Source: CAYUPY01 sp964446595
Lineage (GTDB): Bacteria; Patescibacteriota; Dojkabacteria; J137; JAEUSD01
Length of the DNA: 55,801 bases
Assembly (NCBI GenBank): GCA_964446595.1
Contig: CAYUPY010000003.1
Location: forward strand, 1-55,801
Reading direction: 5' to 3'
Part shown: piece after piece, positions 30,632-39,599 of the stretch
Layout of the letters: the number at the start of each line of letters is the position of its first letter
How positions within the stretch are numbered: position 1 is the first letter of the stretch
Translations under genes and position numbers: made by a program
Notes under the pieces: model-generated
What the model was told of the DNA's origin: nothing
Database searches by the model: none
Seen by the model: only the letters and a program-made list of their open reading frames with translations

Positions 30632-31356
30632 AACAAATTAAACTTTAGAATTTCAGCCAGTGCTTTAAAGCCATCTTTGAAAGCCTTCATATGCTTACCC
30701 TCTTCAATGCTACGAGGGAAATAAGTAATAGGAAGTTGTTGCCAAGCAATTCTGGACCCGTCAGCATGGCGAAATTTGGAGAACTTCGCAGTTATTTCTG
30801 GTTCAAAACCGAAGTTAGATTTTGATTCGATTGATTTAGCTAACTCACGGAAGATATCTCCCTTAGCCATCTTATAACAAACTTCCATATCCCTAGTCCA
30901 CATTTTGGCTCTCAGTCCTGTAAAGAAAGCTGAAACTAAACTTAGGAAACTATTTCCAAGCCAGTTTTGCAAATATATGACCTTATTATTACGCCCGAAC
31001 CGATTACCGTAGACTACATCTACATTGGTAGTCTTAAACAGCTTTACAAATTCAACAAGCTCAGTAGGGTCATATTCTAAGTCAGCATCCTGGATCACAA
31101 CTAGATCGCCGCTAGAAGCTAGAATACCCTTTTTGACTGTTTGGCTTTTGCCAACATTCTTTTTATTTTCAAGGATCTTATAATGCTTTTCTTTTTTTAA
31201 GTCGGCCAGGATCTGAGCTGTGCCATCAGTTGAGGCATCATTGACTATGACTATTTCTTTTTCTAGGCCAAAGTCTACAGTTTCCACTTTATTTAAAAGT
31301 TGCGAGAGAGTAGCCTGTTCATTGTAGACTGGAATAATTAGTGAAAGTTTCTTCAT
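30628..31356 (-). CDS. Family 2 glycosyltransferase (polyprenyl-phosphate hexose synthase-like)
   Basis: The ATG at 31354-31356 gives MKKLSLIIPVYNEQATLSQL, the classic GT2 start; longer starts would run into the RadC-like gene. Motifs are VNDASTDGTAQIL, DLVVIQDADLEYDP (DXD-type), VYGNRFG and RDMEVCYKMAKGDIF. It lacks the C-terminal membrane helices of some DPM1/GtrB relatives (242 aa). It probably charges a lipid carrier or transfers a sugar to an envelope glycan. Its stop codon overlaps the -35 box of the trx operon promoter. Confidence 0.87.
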   Translation of the reverse strand: MKKLSLIIPVYNEQATLSQLLNKVETVDFGLEKEIVIVNDASTDGTAQILADLKKEKHYKILENKKNVGKSQTVKKGILASSGDLVVIQDADLEYDPTELVEFVKLFKTTNVDVVYGNRFGRNNKVIYLQNWLGNSFLSLVSAFFTGLRAKMWTRDMEVCYKMAKGDIFRELAKSIESKSNFGFEPEITAKFSKFRHADGSRIAWQQLPITYFPRSIEEGKHMKAFKDGFKALAEILKFNLF

Positions 31357-31363
31357 CCGGTGA

Positions 31364-32029
31364 TTATAGCTTGCCCTCCACTCTAAAGCTATAAAACTCT
31401 TCATGTGGGCTTACAATCAAATGATCAAGTAACTTTATACCTATTAGTTTTGCAGCTTTATCTATATGTTGTGTCACTTTTATGTCTTCCTGGCTGGGAG
31501 TAGTATCTCCGGATGGATGATTGTGAACCAAGAATATTCCAGCGGCATAGTCCTTAATAGCTGGGAGAAATACTTCTCGTGGATGAATTAGAGTACTGTT
31601 TAAGGTACCTATTGAAATTATGTGCCTATTAATTAATTCCTGTGCTCCGTTAATACTAATGACAACTAGGTATTCTTTTTTCTTGGACATCAAGTCAGAT
31701 ACCAAAGGCAAAATCTGCTGGGGTGTTGTGTAACGATGCCTTGTCTGGTTTTGCATGCGGCGGCCGATTTCGGCCGCCGCCAATATCCTGCAAACCGAGA
31801 CCTTCCCCAGCCCAGGCACCAATTGTAGGGTGCTGGAAGATTGCCTGGGCTGATTCTGCAGAAGTGTCTCCAAATAAGTAGCTATTTGGGCAACATTATG
31901 TTTAGCATTGCCTGAGCCAATAAGTACTTGTAGAAGCTCGTTAGTCGTAAGCACCTCTGCTCCCCTTTCCAGTAATTTCTCACGGGGACGCTGGCTGTGG
32001 ACTAAGTCTCTTGGTGATTTCAGTTTCAT
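31364..32029 (-). CDS. RadC-like JAB/MPN-domain protein
   Basis: The protein (about 221 aa) has an N-terminal UPF0758 helix-hairpin-helix part (RPREKLLERGAEVLTTNELL, QLVPGLGKVSVCRILAAAEIG). The C-terminal JAB metalloprotease-like domain has the zinc motif FLVHNHPSGDTTPSQEDIKVT. RadC-family proteins are widespread, with no settled function; a DNA-repair role is not established. The gene ends 7 bp before the glycosyltransferase start. It contains an 11-bp palindrome at 31757-31780 encoding the ILAAAEIGRRMQ region without breaking the frame. Confidence 0.9.
   Translation of the reverse strand: MKLKSPRDLVHSQRPREKLLERGAEVLTTNELLQVLIGSGNAKHNVAQIATYLETLLQNQPRQSSSTLQLVPGLGKVSVCRILAAAEIGRRMQNQTRHRYTTPQQILPLVSDLMSKKKEYLVVISINGAQELINRHIISIGTLNSTLIHPREVFLPAIKDYAAGIFLVHNHPSGDTTPSQEDIKVTQHIDKAAKLIGIKLLDHLIVSPHEEFYSFRVEGKL
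31757..31780. repeat. 11-bp palindrome inside the RadC-like gene
   Basis: Bases 31757-31767 are the exact reverse complement of 31770-31780 with a 2-base loop. Size and loop are the same as in the rpiB palindrome but the sequence differs. Confidence 0.65.
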
Positions 32030-32085
32030 AACCAATCCTATCTAGCCAAGGTTAAGTAAAAATTAAATCATGCTAAACTTTATAA

Positions 32086-32412
32086 ATGGAACAAAAACCT
32101 CCAGCAGCACCAAAATATGTACAATTGGCTACAGTAAAGAAAAGAGAGGTTATTTTTAATAGCTTCTTAGGAGGACTTGCCTGGGGAGTAGGCTCAGTAA
32201 TCGGTGCAACTATTATCATTGCCTTGATCGGACTTATTATTTCTCGTTCTCAGAATGTCCCCTTTTTGGGAGAAATTACAGAAGCCATACTAGAACAAAT
32301 TGAAGAAGGAAGGGAAGCTTTTAATGAACAGTTCCGAGAAGACATGGGAGCCAACGGCAGCACTAGTTATCCAACATCGTATACTACCCCGCAATCAAAC
32401 ACAGCTGAGTAA
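32086..32412 (+). CDS. DUF5665-like small membrane protein
   Basis: The 108-residue protein has one strongly hydrophobic segment (about 28-53, GGLAWGVGSVIGATIIIALIG), an amphipathic helix with LGEITEAILEQIEEG, and a Ser/Thr/Pro-rich tail. The layout matches small DUF5665 membrane proteins common in CPR genomes, whose function is unknown. It diverges from the RadC-like gene and its stop lies 2 bp from the stop of the convergent DUF2207 gene. Confidence 0.75.
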   Translation: MEQKPPAAPKYVQLATVKKREVIFNSFLGGLAWGVGSVIGATIIIALIGLIISRSQNVPFLGEITEAILEQIEEGREAFNEQFREDMGANGSTSYPTSYTTPQSNTAE

Positions 32413-32414
32413 GA

Positions 32415-34457
32415 TTAGAATCCACCACCAAATCCGCCACCTCCGCCACCTCCAGAAAACCCACCGCTAAATCCACCACTACTCCACCCGCCGCCACTAG
32501 CAGAGTTGGATTGAACCTGTGTATAAACCACAGAATTCATGTTAGTAGAAAAATTCCTAGTGAACTGGCTTAAGACGTAGACGTCCCACACATCAATATG
32601 ATCGGATTCATACCAATCAGGCTGTCCATTATAAATACCTTCAAATTTCTGAGCCCACTCTTTCTCTATTTGAAAAGCTACAGCATACGAAAGATATTTC
32701 TCAAACTCTTCTGGGGAGAGGTTCTGGAGGCGATAACGTTCAGCAAAATCTAAGTACATTTTAAAACCTAGGATTTCGGCGAATAGCTTACTCCCTTTAG
32801 AAGTCTTAGCTGGCATATAGTTCGCTGCAATCATATAAGCTACTCCTGCAACTACCGCTGCTACCCCCAACATAAAAGGGCCGAAAAAACTAATAAACTC
32901 TATGAACGGAAAAGATAGGAAAATTGCCGCAAAAACTCCAATACCGAATAGAAAAATACCTATACCAAAATATTGCCCCCTTACTGACTCAGGTAAGCGC
33001 TTAAAGTACCCATCAGAAACCATCTTACGCGCAATTTTCTTTGTGAGTAACTGGTATTTCGCATAAAAAGTATTCTTTAAGTCTTTTGTCTCCACCTCAC
33101 TCGCGTCACCAAATAAATCTGCAATTAATTGTGCTTCAACATCATCTAGTTCGGCCTGATCTTTATCCAATAGAGTAAGGCGATAGTTCTTACGAGAATC
33201 TAGTTCTTTAATCTTAATGAAACCACGATAAGCCAAATCGATAATACTACTTGTAACATCTTCCCGATCTACACGCTCATCTTTAACCGAGCCTAGCAGA
33301 TATGGACGAATGCCCTTTGGGGGCTGATAAATTGGAATAATTGTTTTCGGCATATTCTCATCACGACCATTTGTAGCCCAATGACTATAGATTAAATAGA
33401 CTGCCAGCGGAGTAATAATCAAGCCAAGCATATTTAGCAATACTATCAGTCCAATTGCAATCATAATTGGAGTTGTTGGCGTCAACGAATAGGTATAATA
33501 AATCTGACCATCTGGAGTAACCCGTGCCGCATATGTTTCAGGGAGAAAACCTGGTCTACTAAATTCGATTTCATATTCACCAGTTGGCAACCCTAATAAC
33601 GGCGAACCAACTCCAACTAACTCTGTATCTTGAAACTTAATTGTAGGACCCCCAAATGGAAAAAGCTGCGTAAAGTGTAATGTACCAAACATATCCACAG
33701 CAGACTTATTAATTGGATAAGCTACAGTTACAGCTCCGGCCGCACGTGGCAGGTCCTGAGTTTGAAGTTTAATAGTACTACCAGCGGTAGAGGTGCGGAA
33801 CTCCTGTGAGTTTAAAGTGTAGATTTCTAGATTACTTTCATTAATCGGAGTACCAGAGGGGAAATTTATGGTGATTGATGCTTTATCCAATTGGCCATCA
33901 CGTTCTGCGTAAAGAGCGTTCCAGTAAAGATAAGTGGCGTCATCGTCGTAGATCAATCCTCCTAAGACCCTATACTCTAACGTCCAGGTAAATTGCTCAT
34001 TTTGGAGAAATTTTCCTCCTGGCCAAACCTCCCAGCGCACTACAAGATGGCGTTTGCCAGAATCTTCATCTGTTTGAATAGAAAGTTCGTAGTCTTGCGG
34101 GTCTACTAGGGCACCTGACTCATCATATACCCCGGTTATGGTGATGTATTCAAAGTTTCCACATGTAAGACCAGCATTACTGGCACACTCTCGGTCACGT
34201 TGTGGGTCTTCGAGTGTAATACCGCGCAGGACACCGCGAGACTGCCCGTTAAATGTTAATGTGGCAGTCTCGCGCACATCAAATGTGGAGTCCTTATTTA
34301 CTGTAATCTCTACGTCTAGCTGGTCAGTGGTAATAGACTGAGCGGCTACCTCAATAAAACTAGTGGTAGCCGCTCCGACCAAGCCCAAAGCGCAAAATAG
34401 CGCTATAAGCAGTAACTTTAAAAATATGTTTTTACTCTTTAGCTTTTGCACTTTCAT
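32415..34457 (-). CDS. DUF2207 membrane protein with Gly-rich tail
   Basis: The 680-residue protein has a signal/anchor helix (about 13-32). A large extracytoplasmic DUF2207 domain follows (ITTDQLDVEITVNKDSTFDVRETATLTF near residue 38; YLYWNALYAERDGQLDKASITI). There are further membrane segments near 335-360 and 508-553, and a cytoplasmic part. The C-terminal tail is Gly/Ser/Phe rich (SSGGFSGGFSGGG). This is the YciQ-like architecture usually found beside LemA, as here, where the LemA stop overlaps this start by 26 bp. The pair is thought to act in the envelope but its role is not known. Confidence 0.9.
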   Translation of the reverse strand: MKVQKLKSKNIFLKLLLIALFCALGLVGAATTSFIEVAAQSITTDQLDVEITVNKDSTFDVRETATLTFNGQSRGVLRGITLEDPQRDRECASNAGLTCGNFEYITITGVYDESGALVDPQDYELSIQTDEDSGKRHLVVRWEVWPGGKFLQNEQFTWTLEYRVLGGLIYDDDATYLYWNALYAERDGQLDKASITINFPSGTPINESNLEIYTLNSQEFRTSTAGSTIKLQTQDLPRAAGAVTVAYPINKSAVDMFGTLHFTQLFPFGGPTIKFQDTELVGVGSPLLGLPTGEYEIEFSRPGFLPETYAARVTPDGQIYYTYSLTPTTPIMIAIGLIVLLNMLGLIITPLAVYLIYSHWATNGRDENMPKTIIPIYQPPKGIRPYLLGSVKDERVDREDVTSSIIDLAYRGFIKIKELDSRKNYRLTLLDKDQAELDDVEAQLIADLFGDASEVETKDLKNTFYAKYQLLTKKIARKMVSDGYFKRLPESVRGQYFGIGIFLFGIGVFAAIFLSFPFIEFISFFGPFMLGVAAVVAGVAYMIAANYMPAKTSKGSKLFAEILGFKMYLDFAERYRLQNLSPEEFEKYLSYAVAFQIEKEWAQKFEGIYNGQPDWYESDHIDVWDVYVLSQFTRNFSTNMNSVVYTQVQSNSASGGGWSSGGFSGGFSGGGGGGGFGGGF

Positions 34458-35034
34458 CGCTAAAGCTTACCTTTACATTTTCTCTTTCACCTTCTGCTAC
34501 CTCAAAGAATTCGCGTCGTTTAATGTTTGGAAAGAATCCCACAATAAAATTGTTAGGGAACACCACAATCTGAGTGTTGAGATCACGAGCCACTCCATTA
34601 TAGTAACGGCGAGCACCTTCGATTTCAGTTTCAATATCTTCTAGGGTATTTTGCAGCTCTAGGAAATTCTTATCTGACTTTAGCTCAGGATAAGCTTCCG
34701 AAACAGCAAATAAACTCTTTAAGGTAGAGCGCAACTCCCCTTCCATCACTCCTAATTCCTTTGGATCATCTGTATTCATCATTCCAGAGCGCAATTCGGA
34801 AACGCGGGTAAAGATTTTTTCCTCTTGTTTTGCGTAGCCTTTGACTGTTTCTACCAAGTTGGGAATAAGGTCAAAACGCTTCTTCAGTTGTACGTCAATG
34901 CCACTCCAAGCCTCATCAGCCAACACATTTAACCTCTGTAATCGGTTGTAAATAGCTACCACAAAACCTACCAACCCTAGCCCTACAGCTATTACAGCAC
35001 AGGCACAGAGAAAAATAATAAAAATTAGGTCCAT
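34432..35034 (-). CDS. lemA: LemA family protein
   Basis: The 200-residue protein has an N-terminal membrane helix (about 3-27) and a helical-bundle domain with the LemA hallmarks: YNRLQRLNVLADEAWSGIDVQL, KKRFDLIPNLVETVKGYAKQEE, FAVSEAYPELKSDKNF and ARRYYNGVARDLNTQI. It overlaps and precedes the DUF2207 gene on the same strand. LemA/DUF2207 pairs are common in bacteria, including CPR, and may help organise the membrane surface. A TATAAT box at 35070-35075 on the minus strand could start this transcript, although no good -35 is visible. Confidence 0.93.
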   Translation of the reverse strand: MDLIFIIFLCACAVIAVGLGLVGFVVAIYNRLQRLNVLADEAWSGIDVQLKKRFDLIPNLVETVKGYAKQEEKIFTRVSELRSGMMNTDDPKELGVMEGELRSTLKSLFAVSEAYPELKSDKNFLELQNTLEDIETEIEGARRYYNGVARDLNTQIVVFPNNFIVGFFPNIKRREFFEVAEGERENVKVSFSDESAKAKE

Positions 35035-35083
35035 CTTAATGAAATAATAGATAATTTATTCTTTAAACAATTATAAGACAAAT

Positions 35084-37060
35084 TTACTGTAATCGCCATG
35101 AGGATATAGAGGCGAAACGTTCCTCAATAGCATCAGCTCTAGTTAGGTCTACCTGATTTAACTCATTTTGAGTGTAGTAGATGAACTGCGGGTGATAAAG
35201 GAATATTGCCGGCACGTCTAAAAGCAGTTCTTGCTGAAACTCGGCGTAAGTATCTAGACGCTCTTTCTTAGCACTTAAAGGATCCAAGCTTCTCCCTACC
35301 TCTAAAAGTCTATCGATTTTGGGCAATGTCACTTTCTTGCCGTCTTCAATTTTTACTGTATTGTCAGTCCCTACGTAAGAAGAGAGGTTAGAGAGGCTCA
35401 TTTCCTTACTATGAAATAGCTCATATCTATCTGGGTCGATAAATGTACGCATCCCGTAAAGCAAGGTATCAAAAGTTTTACTTGAAACAACTTCGTTCAC
35501 CATCTCTCGTGGCTGTCTTGGGTCAGGAGTTACTTCAATCCCAATCTCCTTTAAATCCTCTACCAAAGAGTTAACTGTTTGCTCACGATCATAGTTATCA
35601 ACGTAAGAAAGCTTAAAACTAAGCCGTGTACCATTCTTAGTTAGTATTCCGTCGTTCCCGCGCACCCATCCTTCATCTTCTAAAATTTGACGTGCGCGCA
35701 CAGGATCAAACCCAAATCTGGTGGCTTCTGCATTGTAAAATTCACTTGACTTATGAATCGGACCTGTGGCCACTTCCCCGATAGTCAACGCTTCACTGAC
35801 AATTTTTTGCTTATTGATTGCCAAATTAATCGCTCTACGGACCCTAACATTGTCTAAAAAGGCTGGCCCCAATGGCTCTCCTTCTGGATTCTTCCTTAAG
35901 TTAAAGTAAAGTGCCCAGTATTGATACGTCAATACTTCACTAGTCAGAACTTGTAAATTAGGATAATTTTTAATTTCACTTAAGTTAATTGTGGACGGAG
36001 ACACCACTGAGTGAATTTCCCCTACTTGTAGAGCATACATTGCTTCATCTTCAGTACGGAACAACTTAAATACAATACGCTCAATTTGTCCGTGAGTTTC
36101 TCGATATAATTTGTTGGTAGTGAGTATTATTTCATCGTCTTCGCTACGGCTAAATACGAAAGGGCCTGTCCCTATTGGACTTCTATTTATTAGCGGCTCT
36201 GGTTGGTTAATATTCAGCACATTTAACTCACCAATTAAGTGCGCCGGCATTATCTTCACAGCCACCAACTCTAGAAAGTTAGATAGAATAGGCTTTTGCC
36301 CCGATGAATTAGTACATGGGCGGTCAAGCTGGTTATCCTTAAATGCTTGTAGATCTGACTGATCAAGAGTACAAATCGCAATAGCATTATCTCCTACCAC
36401 TTCCCAACCCATCTGATCTATAGCTTTAATAAACGCATTTTCACTTAACTCTTCGTTTTCGGTCAGCTGTTGCATTAATGCCAGAGTAGCCTCTACATCT
36501 TGGACTCCAAATGAACGCCCATCATGCCAAAAGATATCTTCTTTTAACTCGAAAATGTACTCAGCCCCTTCTTGGCGGCGAATAATGTTATTGGCTAATA
36601 CGTTTACAATTTCACCGTCTTGCTGATAGCGGATCAACGGCTCATAAATTAGTTCACTCAAATCCTTCTCTAATTGAATACTAGACGGTATTAACGGATT
36701 AACTTTGGCAAGTTTCTGCACGGCACCAGTTTCATCTACACCCATCACCACCCCCTCAGTTAAGGTGTTATGACTGTATGCAAATGCAGGGCTAGCAGCC
36801 AATTTAATCACCACAAATGTAAGCAAAGCAATAGCAATAAAGGCGAAGATTACATATGAAATAGGATTAAAGTGACGATAGATACGATAAGCAATCAGCG
36901 ACAACGAATTCTGCCCAAAGAAAAGATAATCTGGATAATTCCATAAAGCATCTCTAAGAATGTAGAAACCTTTTTCAATCTTCCCAAGTAACCCCCATAA
37001 TAGCCTGAAAGGAGCTAAAACCCTCTGATACCAAGGAGTAGGTTGTTCAATTGGAACCAT
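35084..37060 (-). CDS. Membrane-tethered ABC transporter substrate-binding protein (SBP_bac_5, OppA-like)
   Basis: The 658-residue protein has about 65 cytoplasmic residues, a membrane helix (about 68-91) and an extracytoplasmic SBP family 5 domain. Markers of that domain are EKDLSELIYEPLIRYQQDGEIV, FELKEDIFWHDGRSFGVQDVEA, PIGTGPFVFSR, VRRAINLAINKQKI and ILEDEGWV. Family members bind peptides or other small solutes for import. The N-terminal tether replaces the usual lipoprotein anchor, a form often seen in CPR bacteria. No permease or ATPase genes are adjacent; secG follows upstream by 19 bp. The ligand is unknown. Confidence 0.9.
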   Translation of the reverse strand: MVPIEQPTPWYQRVLAPFRLLWGLLGKIEKGFYILRDALWNYPDYLFFGQNSLSLIAYRIYRHFNPISYVIFAFIAIALLTFVVIKLAASPAFAYSHNTLTEGVVMGVDETGAVQKLAKVNPLIPSSIQLEKDLSELIYEPLIRYQQDGEIVNVLANNIIRRQEGAEYIFELKEDIFWHDGRSFGVQDVEATLALMQQLTENEELSENAFIKAIDQMGWEVVGDNAIAICTLDQSDLQAFKDNQLDRPCTNSSGQKPILSNFLELVAVKIMPAHLIGELNVLNINQPEPLINRSPIGTGPFVFSRSEDDEIILTTNKLYRETHGQIERIVFKLFRTEDEAMYALQVGEIHSVVSPSTINLSEIKNYPNLQVLTSEVLTYQYWALYFNLRKNPEGEPLGPAFLDNVRVRRAINLAINKQKIVSEALTIGEVATGPIHKSSEFYNAEATRFGFDPVRARQILEDEGWVRGNDGILTKNGTRLSFKLSYVDNYDREQTVNSLVEDLKEIGIEVTPDPRQPREMVNEVVSSKTFDTLLYGMRTFIDPDRYELFHSKEMSLSNLSSYVGTDNTVKIEDGKKVTLPKIDRLLEVGRSLDPLSAKKERLDTYAEFQQELLLDVPAIFLYHPQFIYYTQNELNQVDLTRADAIEERFASISSWRLQ

Positions 37061-37079
37061 AATATTTGGACTTTAAGAT

Positions 37080-37337
37080 TTAGTTAGTCCCTATGGCGGC
37101 GAGTACAAAAGAGGCAACAGCAAAACTAGTGATTAAAATTATTGTCGAATTATAAAGCCAAGCCTCTAATCCACGGCGAGACCGATAAACCTCAGCCGAA
37201 GAGCTACTACCACCAAAGGTTGTACCTAAGCCACCAGACCTTACCTGAAGTAAGATAACCACCATGATCGCTACCGAAATACCGGCAATTAAGTACTTTA
37301 AAATTATTTCGATTTGTGAAATTAACTCCGGATTCAT
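37080..37337 (-). CDS. secG: Preprotein translocase subunit SecG
   Basis: The 85-residue protein has two membrane helices (about 12-31 and 60-82) joined by a short loop. The loop holds the SecG signature VILLQVRSGGLGTTFGGSS and an RSRRGLE segment. It belongs to the SecYEG channel that exports the many surface proteins encoded here. The start is directly adjacent to the preceding gene's stop (1-bp overlap at 37337). Confidence 0.92.
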   Translation of the reverse strand: MNPELISQIEIILKYLIAGISVAIMVVILLQVRSGGLGTTFGGSSSSAEVYRSRRGLEAWLYNSTIILITSFAVASFVLAAIGTN

Positions 37338-37750
37338 TATTTTCCTCCACTTTTTTGCAAAGACTTTAGCCCTAGTACACTAAGTGAGATTAAGACAGTG
37401 GCCAGCACCATTGTTTGTACTGGATTAAACTTTAGTGCCCCAGAAGTAACAATAGGTCTTAAATTAATGGTTGTTTGACCAATACTTCCCAAGCCAAAGA
37501 TACCTTGCTGTAAAATAAACATAAATATAAAAATTACTATTAGAGCCATTAAGAAAGTGGCCCCGTTATTTACAGGTACTTTAAAAAACTTCAGAATAGA
37601 AGGAATAGAAGCGATTAGCAATCCAAATAGCAAACCAGACCCTATGTTAATAAGGATATTGTTATTTGATCCAGCAATGTTAATGCCATTGAAAAAATTT
37701 AAGAAAAAATAAAACAACAAGGCGTTTATTATCACTTCGTATAAAAATTT
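37337..37750 (-). CDS. Small four-helix membrane protein
   Basis: The likely start is ATG 37748-37750 (MKFLYEVIINALLFYFFLNF; 137 aa); an upstream start would run across the divergent gene's leader. Four hydrophobic segments are visible (about 5-22, 33-51, 63-83 and 112-129). The layout is like holin-type or Mycobact_4TM membrane proteins frequent in CPR genomes, but I cannot assign a function. It is directly followed by secG. Confidence 0.68.
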   Translation of the reverse strand, partial: KFLYEVIINALLFYFFLNFFNGINIAGSNNNILINIGSGLLFGLLIASIPSILKFFKVPVNNGATFLMALIVIFIFMFILQQGIFGLGSIGQTTINLRPIVTSGALKFNPVQTMVLATVLISLSVLGLKSLQKSGGK

Positions 37751-37808
37751 CATGTATTCTGAATAACAAATTTTGCTTATTTTAGCACCAAACACTAATA
37801 TATTAAAC

Positions 37809-38588
37809 ATGGATTATCCGACCTTCAATTTGTTCGATGTTGTTGTGCCCAAGATTGAAGCACAGAGTTACGACGGTATCTCTCAGCCAACCTTTGGCCT
37901 ACTTGATATCGCTGAAGGTGAAAATCAGGCAGAACTTAACTTTACCACCGATACCACCTCTCCTGCAGTAGGTGAGACCTTTACTGTGGATGTGGAAATT
38001 TCTACAAAAGACTTTACTATTAATGAGTACCAGATAATTGTAGATTTTGACACTACTAAGCTTAGTGTACTTGATTCAGAACCAGATACCGCAGGAACCC
38101 AAGTTGAGTTTCTAGACTTAGTATACGTGGTAGAACCAGGAGATAATAACGTCCAGGATGGCAGAATAACATTAATTGCCCGTACTCCTTCCGGCAACGC
38201 GCTACAGGTCAACAGGGCTGTAGCTAGAATCACATTTCAATCACAAGAACAGGGAGTAACGGTCATTGAACCAGTAGCTACCTTCGAAGGTACAAAACTA
38301 ATTAATCAAAATGGTGTAGTTATAGACGCCAGCTTAAATAGCTTAACTCTCAATGTTGGCTCCGCAAGAACTAGTAGCGCGACCTCCACTAGCTCAAGTA
38401 CCTCTGCAAACGCGACTACCACTAGCGCCACTAGTTCATCTAGCGGACCAACTCAACCACCTGATCAAATACCTAACACAGGCATTTTTGATGATGGAGG
38501 GCTTGCAATACTGCCGCTTGCTATTGGTTTATTACTCGTAGTAGTAGGTGCACGACTAAGAGGTGAAGCAAAAAAGGGCAAGCCTTAG
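37809..38588 (+). CDS. Cohesin-like domain protein with IPNTG motif and C-terminal membrane anchor
   Basis: From ATG 37809 the protein has 259 residues. Residues about 39-184 have the cohesin pattern: VGETFTVDVEISTKDFTINE, YQIIVDFDTTKLSVLD, DGRITLIAR, AVARITFQSQEQGVTVIE and GTKLINQNGVVID. A Ser/Thr-rich linker (187-217), IPNTG (221-225), a hydrophobic helix (about 231-248) and a basic tail follow, a sortase-like or tail-anchor arrangement. No N-terminal signal peptide is visible; an upstream in-frame TTG (37773) does not add one. Cohesins bind dockerins, and three dockerin-like enzymes are encoded at 11782-18730. A different ligand is possible, since cohesin-like folds also occur in other bacterial surface proteins. 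Confidence 0.75.
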   Translation: MDYPTFNLFDVVVPKIEAQSYDGISQPTFGLLDIAEGENQAELNFTTDTTSPAVGETFTVDVEISTKDFTINEYQIIVDFDTTKLSVLDSEPDTAGTQVEFLDLVYVVEPGDNNVQDGRITLIARTPSGNALQVNRAVARITFQSQEQGVTVIEPVATFEGTKLINQNGVVIDASLNSLTLNVGSARTSSATSTSSSTSANATTTSATSSSSGPTQPPDQIPNTGIFDDGGLAILPLAIGLLLVVVGARLRGEAKKGKP

Positions 38589-38592
38589 AATT

Positions 38593-39546
38593 ATGAGCAG
38601 CTTACGCAAAATCAGCCGTAGCCGTAACTTTATGAACACCGGTATTACCTTGAGTATCGCCATAGGAGATGAAGTTAGTACAGTAGATGCGCTAGATGCG
38701 ATCGAGCTCGCCTTCGGCGAGTTCGATCGCATCGTAAAACTTTACACCCGCTTCAATGATACCAGTGAATTATCCAAATTAAATGCAGCCAGCAAAACAG
38801 GCCCTAGTTGGTACCCGGTTAGTAAAGAATTTCAGTTTCTAATTCAGACTATGCTTGACCTGGCCGCACAATCGAAAGGAGCCTTTGACCCTACTATAAT
38901 TGACTTTCTAGAAGAGTATGGCTATGACAAACACTATAACTTTAGAAAATTAGAGGAAGACAATTTGACTAGCAGGATCTCGACATTGGCTTCTACCCGC
39001 CCTAGTTGGCGGGAAATTGAGGTCAGGCCTCTAGAGGTAAAGCTGGCCCAGGGACAGCGCCTAGATTTAGGCGGCATCGGCAAAGGTTACGCTATGGATT
39101 GTGCCGCCGCTCATTTAGCTCAGTTTAAGAATTACCTGATCAATGCTGGTGGAGACTTAATCTGCCAGGGTGTAAATGAGATGGGAGAACCTTGGCAGTT
39201 AGCGCTTAAACACAAACATGAAGATCAAGAGATAATTATTGGTAAGTTCCAAGCTGAAAAACCTGAAAGCCCTGTGGCGTTAGGATGCTCTGGATCATGG
39301 GCTAGAAAAGTAAAAGATTTTCATCACCTGCTTCATCCCAGCTCTGGGAAGCCGGTAGCTGAGTTAGCTACCGTATTTGTGACTGCTCCCACAGCGATGT
39401 TAGCTGACGGTTGGGCCACTGCACTTTTTGTAGGAGGCAAAGAATTGTTACCTGTAATCCCTAAGGGTTATGAAGCGGTTTTAGTGAGCCATGACGGCCA
39501 AATTACCGGAACTCCGGCTTTAATTGAAAAGCTATTCCCTAAGTAA
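38593..39546 (+). CDS. FAD:protein FMN transferase (ApbE-like)
   Basis: ApbE attaches FMN covalently to Thr/Ser of target flavoproteins. The ATG at 38593 (MSSLRKISRSRNFMNTGITL, 317 aa) follows the cohesin-like gene by 4 bp. Motifs are LDLGGIGKGYAMDCAA, NYLINAGGDLIC, HHLLHPSSGKP and VTAPTAMLADGWATALFV with the metal-binding Asp. No lipoprotein signal is seen, so it may act in the cytoplasm. The gene contains an 18-bp palindrome at 38695-38733. No obvious flavinylation target is nearby; the BaiN-like flavoprotein at 42237-43535 is not a known ApbE substrate. Confidence 0.9.
   Translation: MSSLRKISRSRNFMNTGITLSIAIGDEVSTVDALDAIELAFGEFDRIVKLYTRFNDTSELSKLNAASKTGPSWYPVSKEFQFLIQTMLDLAAQSKGAFDPTIIDFLEEYGYDKHYNFRKLEEDNLTSRISTLASTRPSWREIEVRPLEVKLAQGQRLDLGGIGKGYAMDCAAAHLAQFKNYLINAGGDLICQGVNEMGEPWQLALKHKHEDQEIIIGKFQAEKPESPVALGCSGSWARKVKDFHHLLHPSSGKPVAELATVFVTAPTAMLADGWATALFVGGKELLPVIPKGYEAVLVSHDGQITGTPALIEKLFPK
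38695..38733. repeat. 18-bp near-perfect palindrome inside the apbE-like gene
   Basis: Bases 38695-38712 pair with 38716-38733 with a 3-base loop and one G/T-type mismatch. It is the longest short-loop palindrome in the window. It encodes DAIELAFGEFDRI in frame. Confidence 0.72.
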
Positions 39547-39599
39547 TACTTAATTAGATCTATTTTTCTTGATATACTCAACCTGTTTAGAAAAGTTAC

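Noticed and set aside
37809..38588. Calling the IPNTG anchor a confirmed sortase substrate
   Set aside because: No sortase gene is in the window and the protein lacks a visible signal peptide; the motif could be part of a simple tail anchor.
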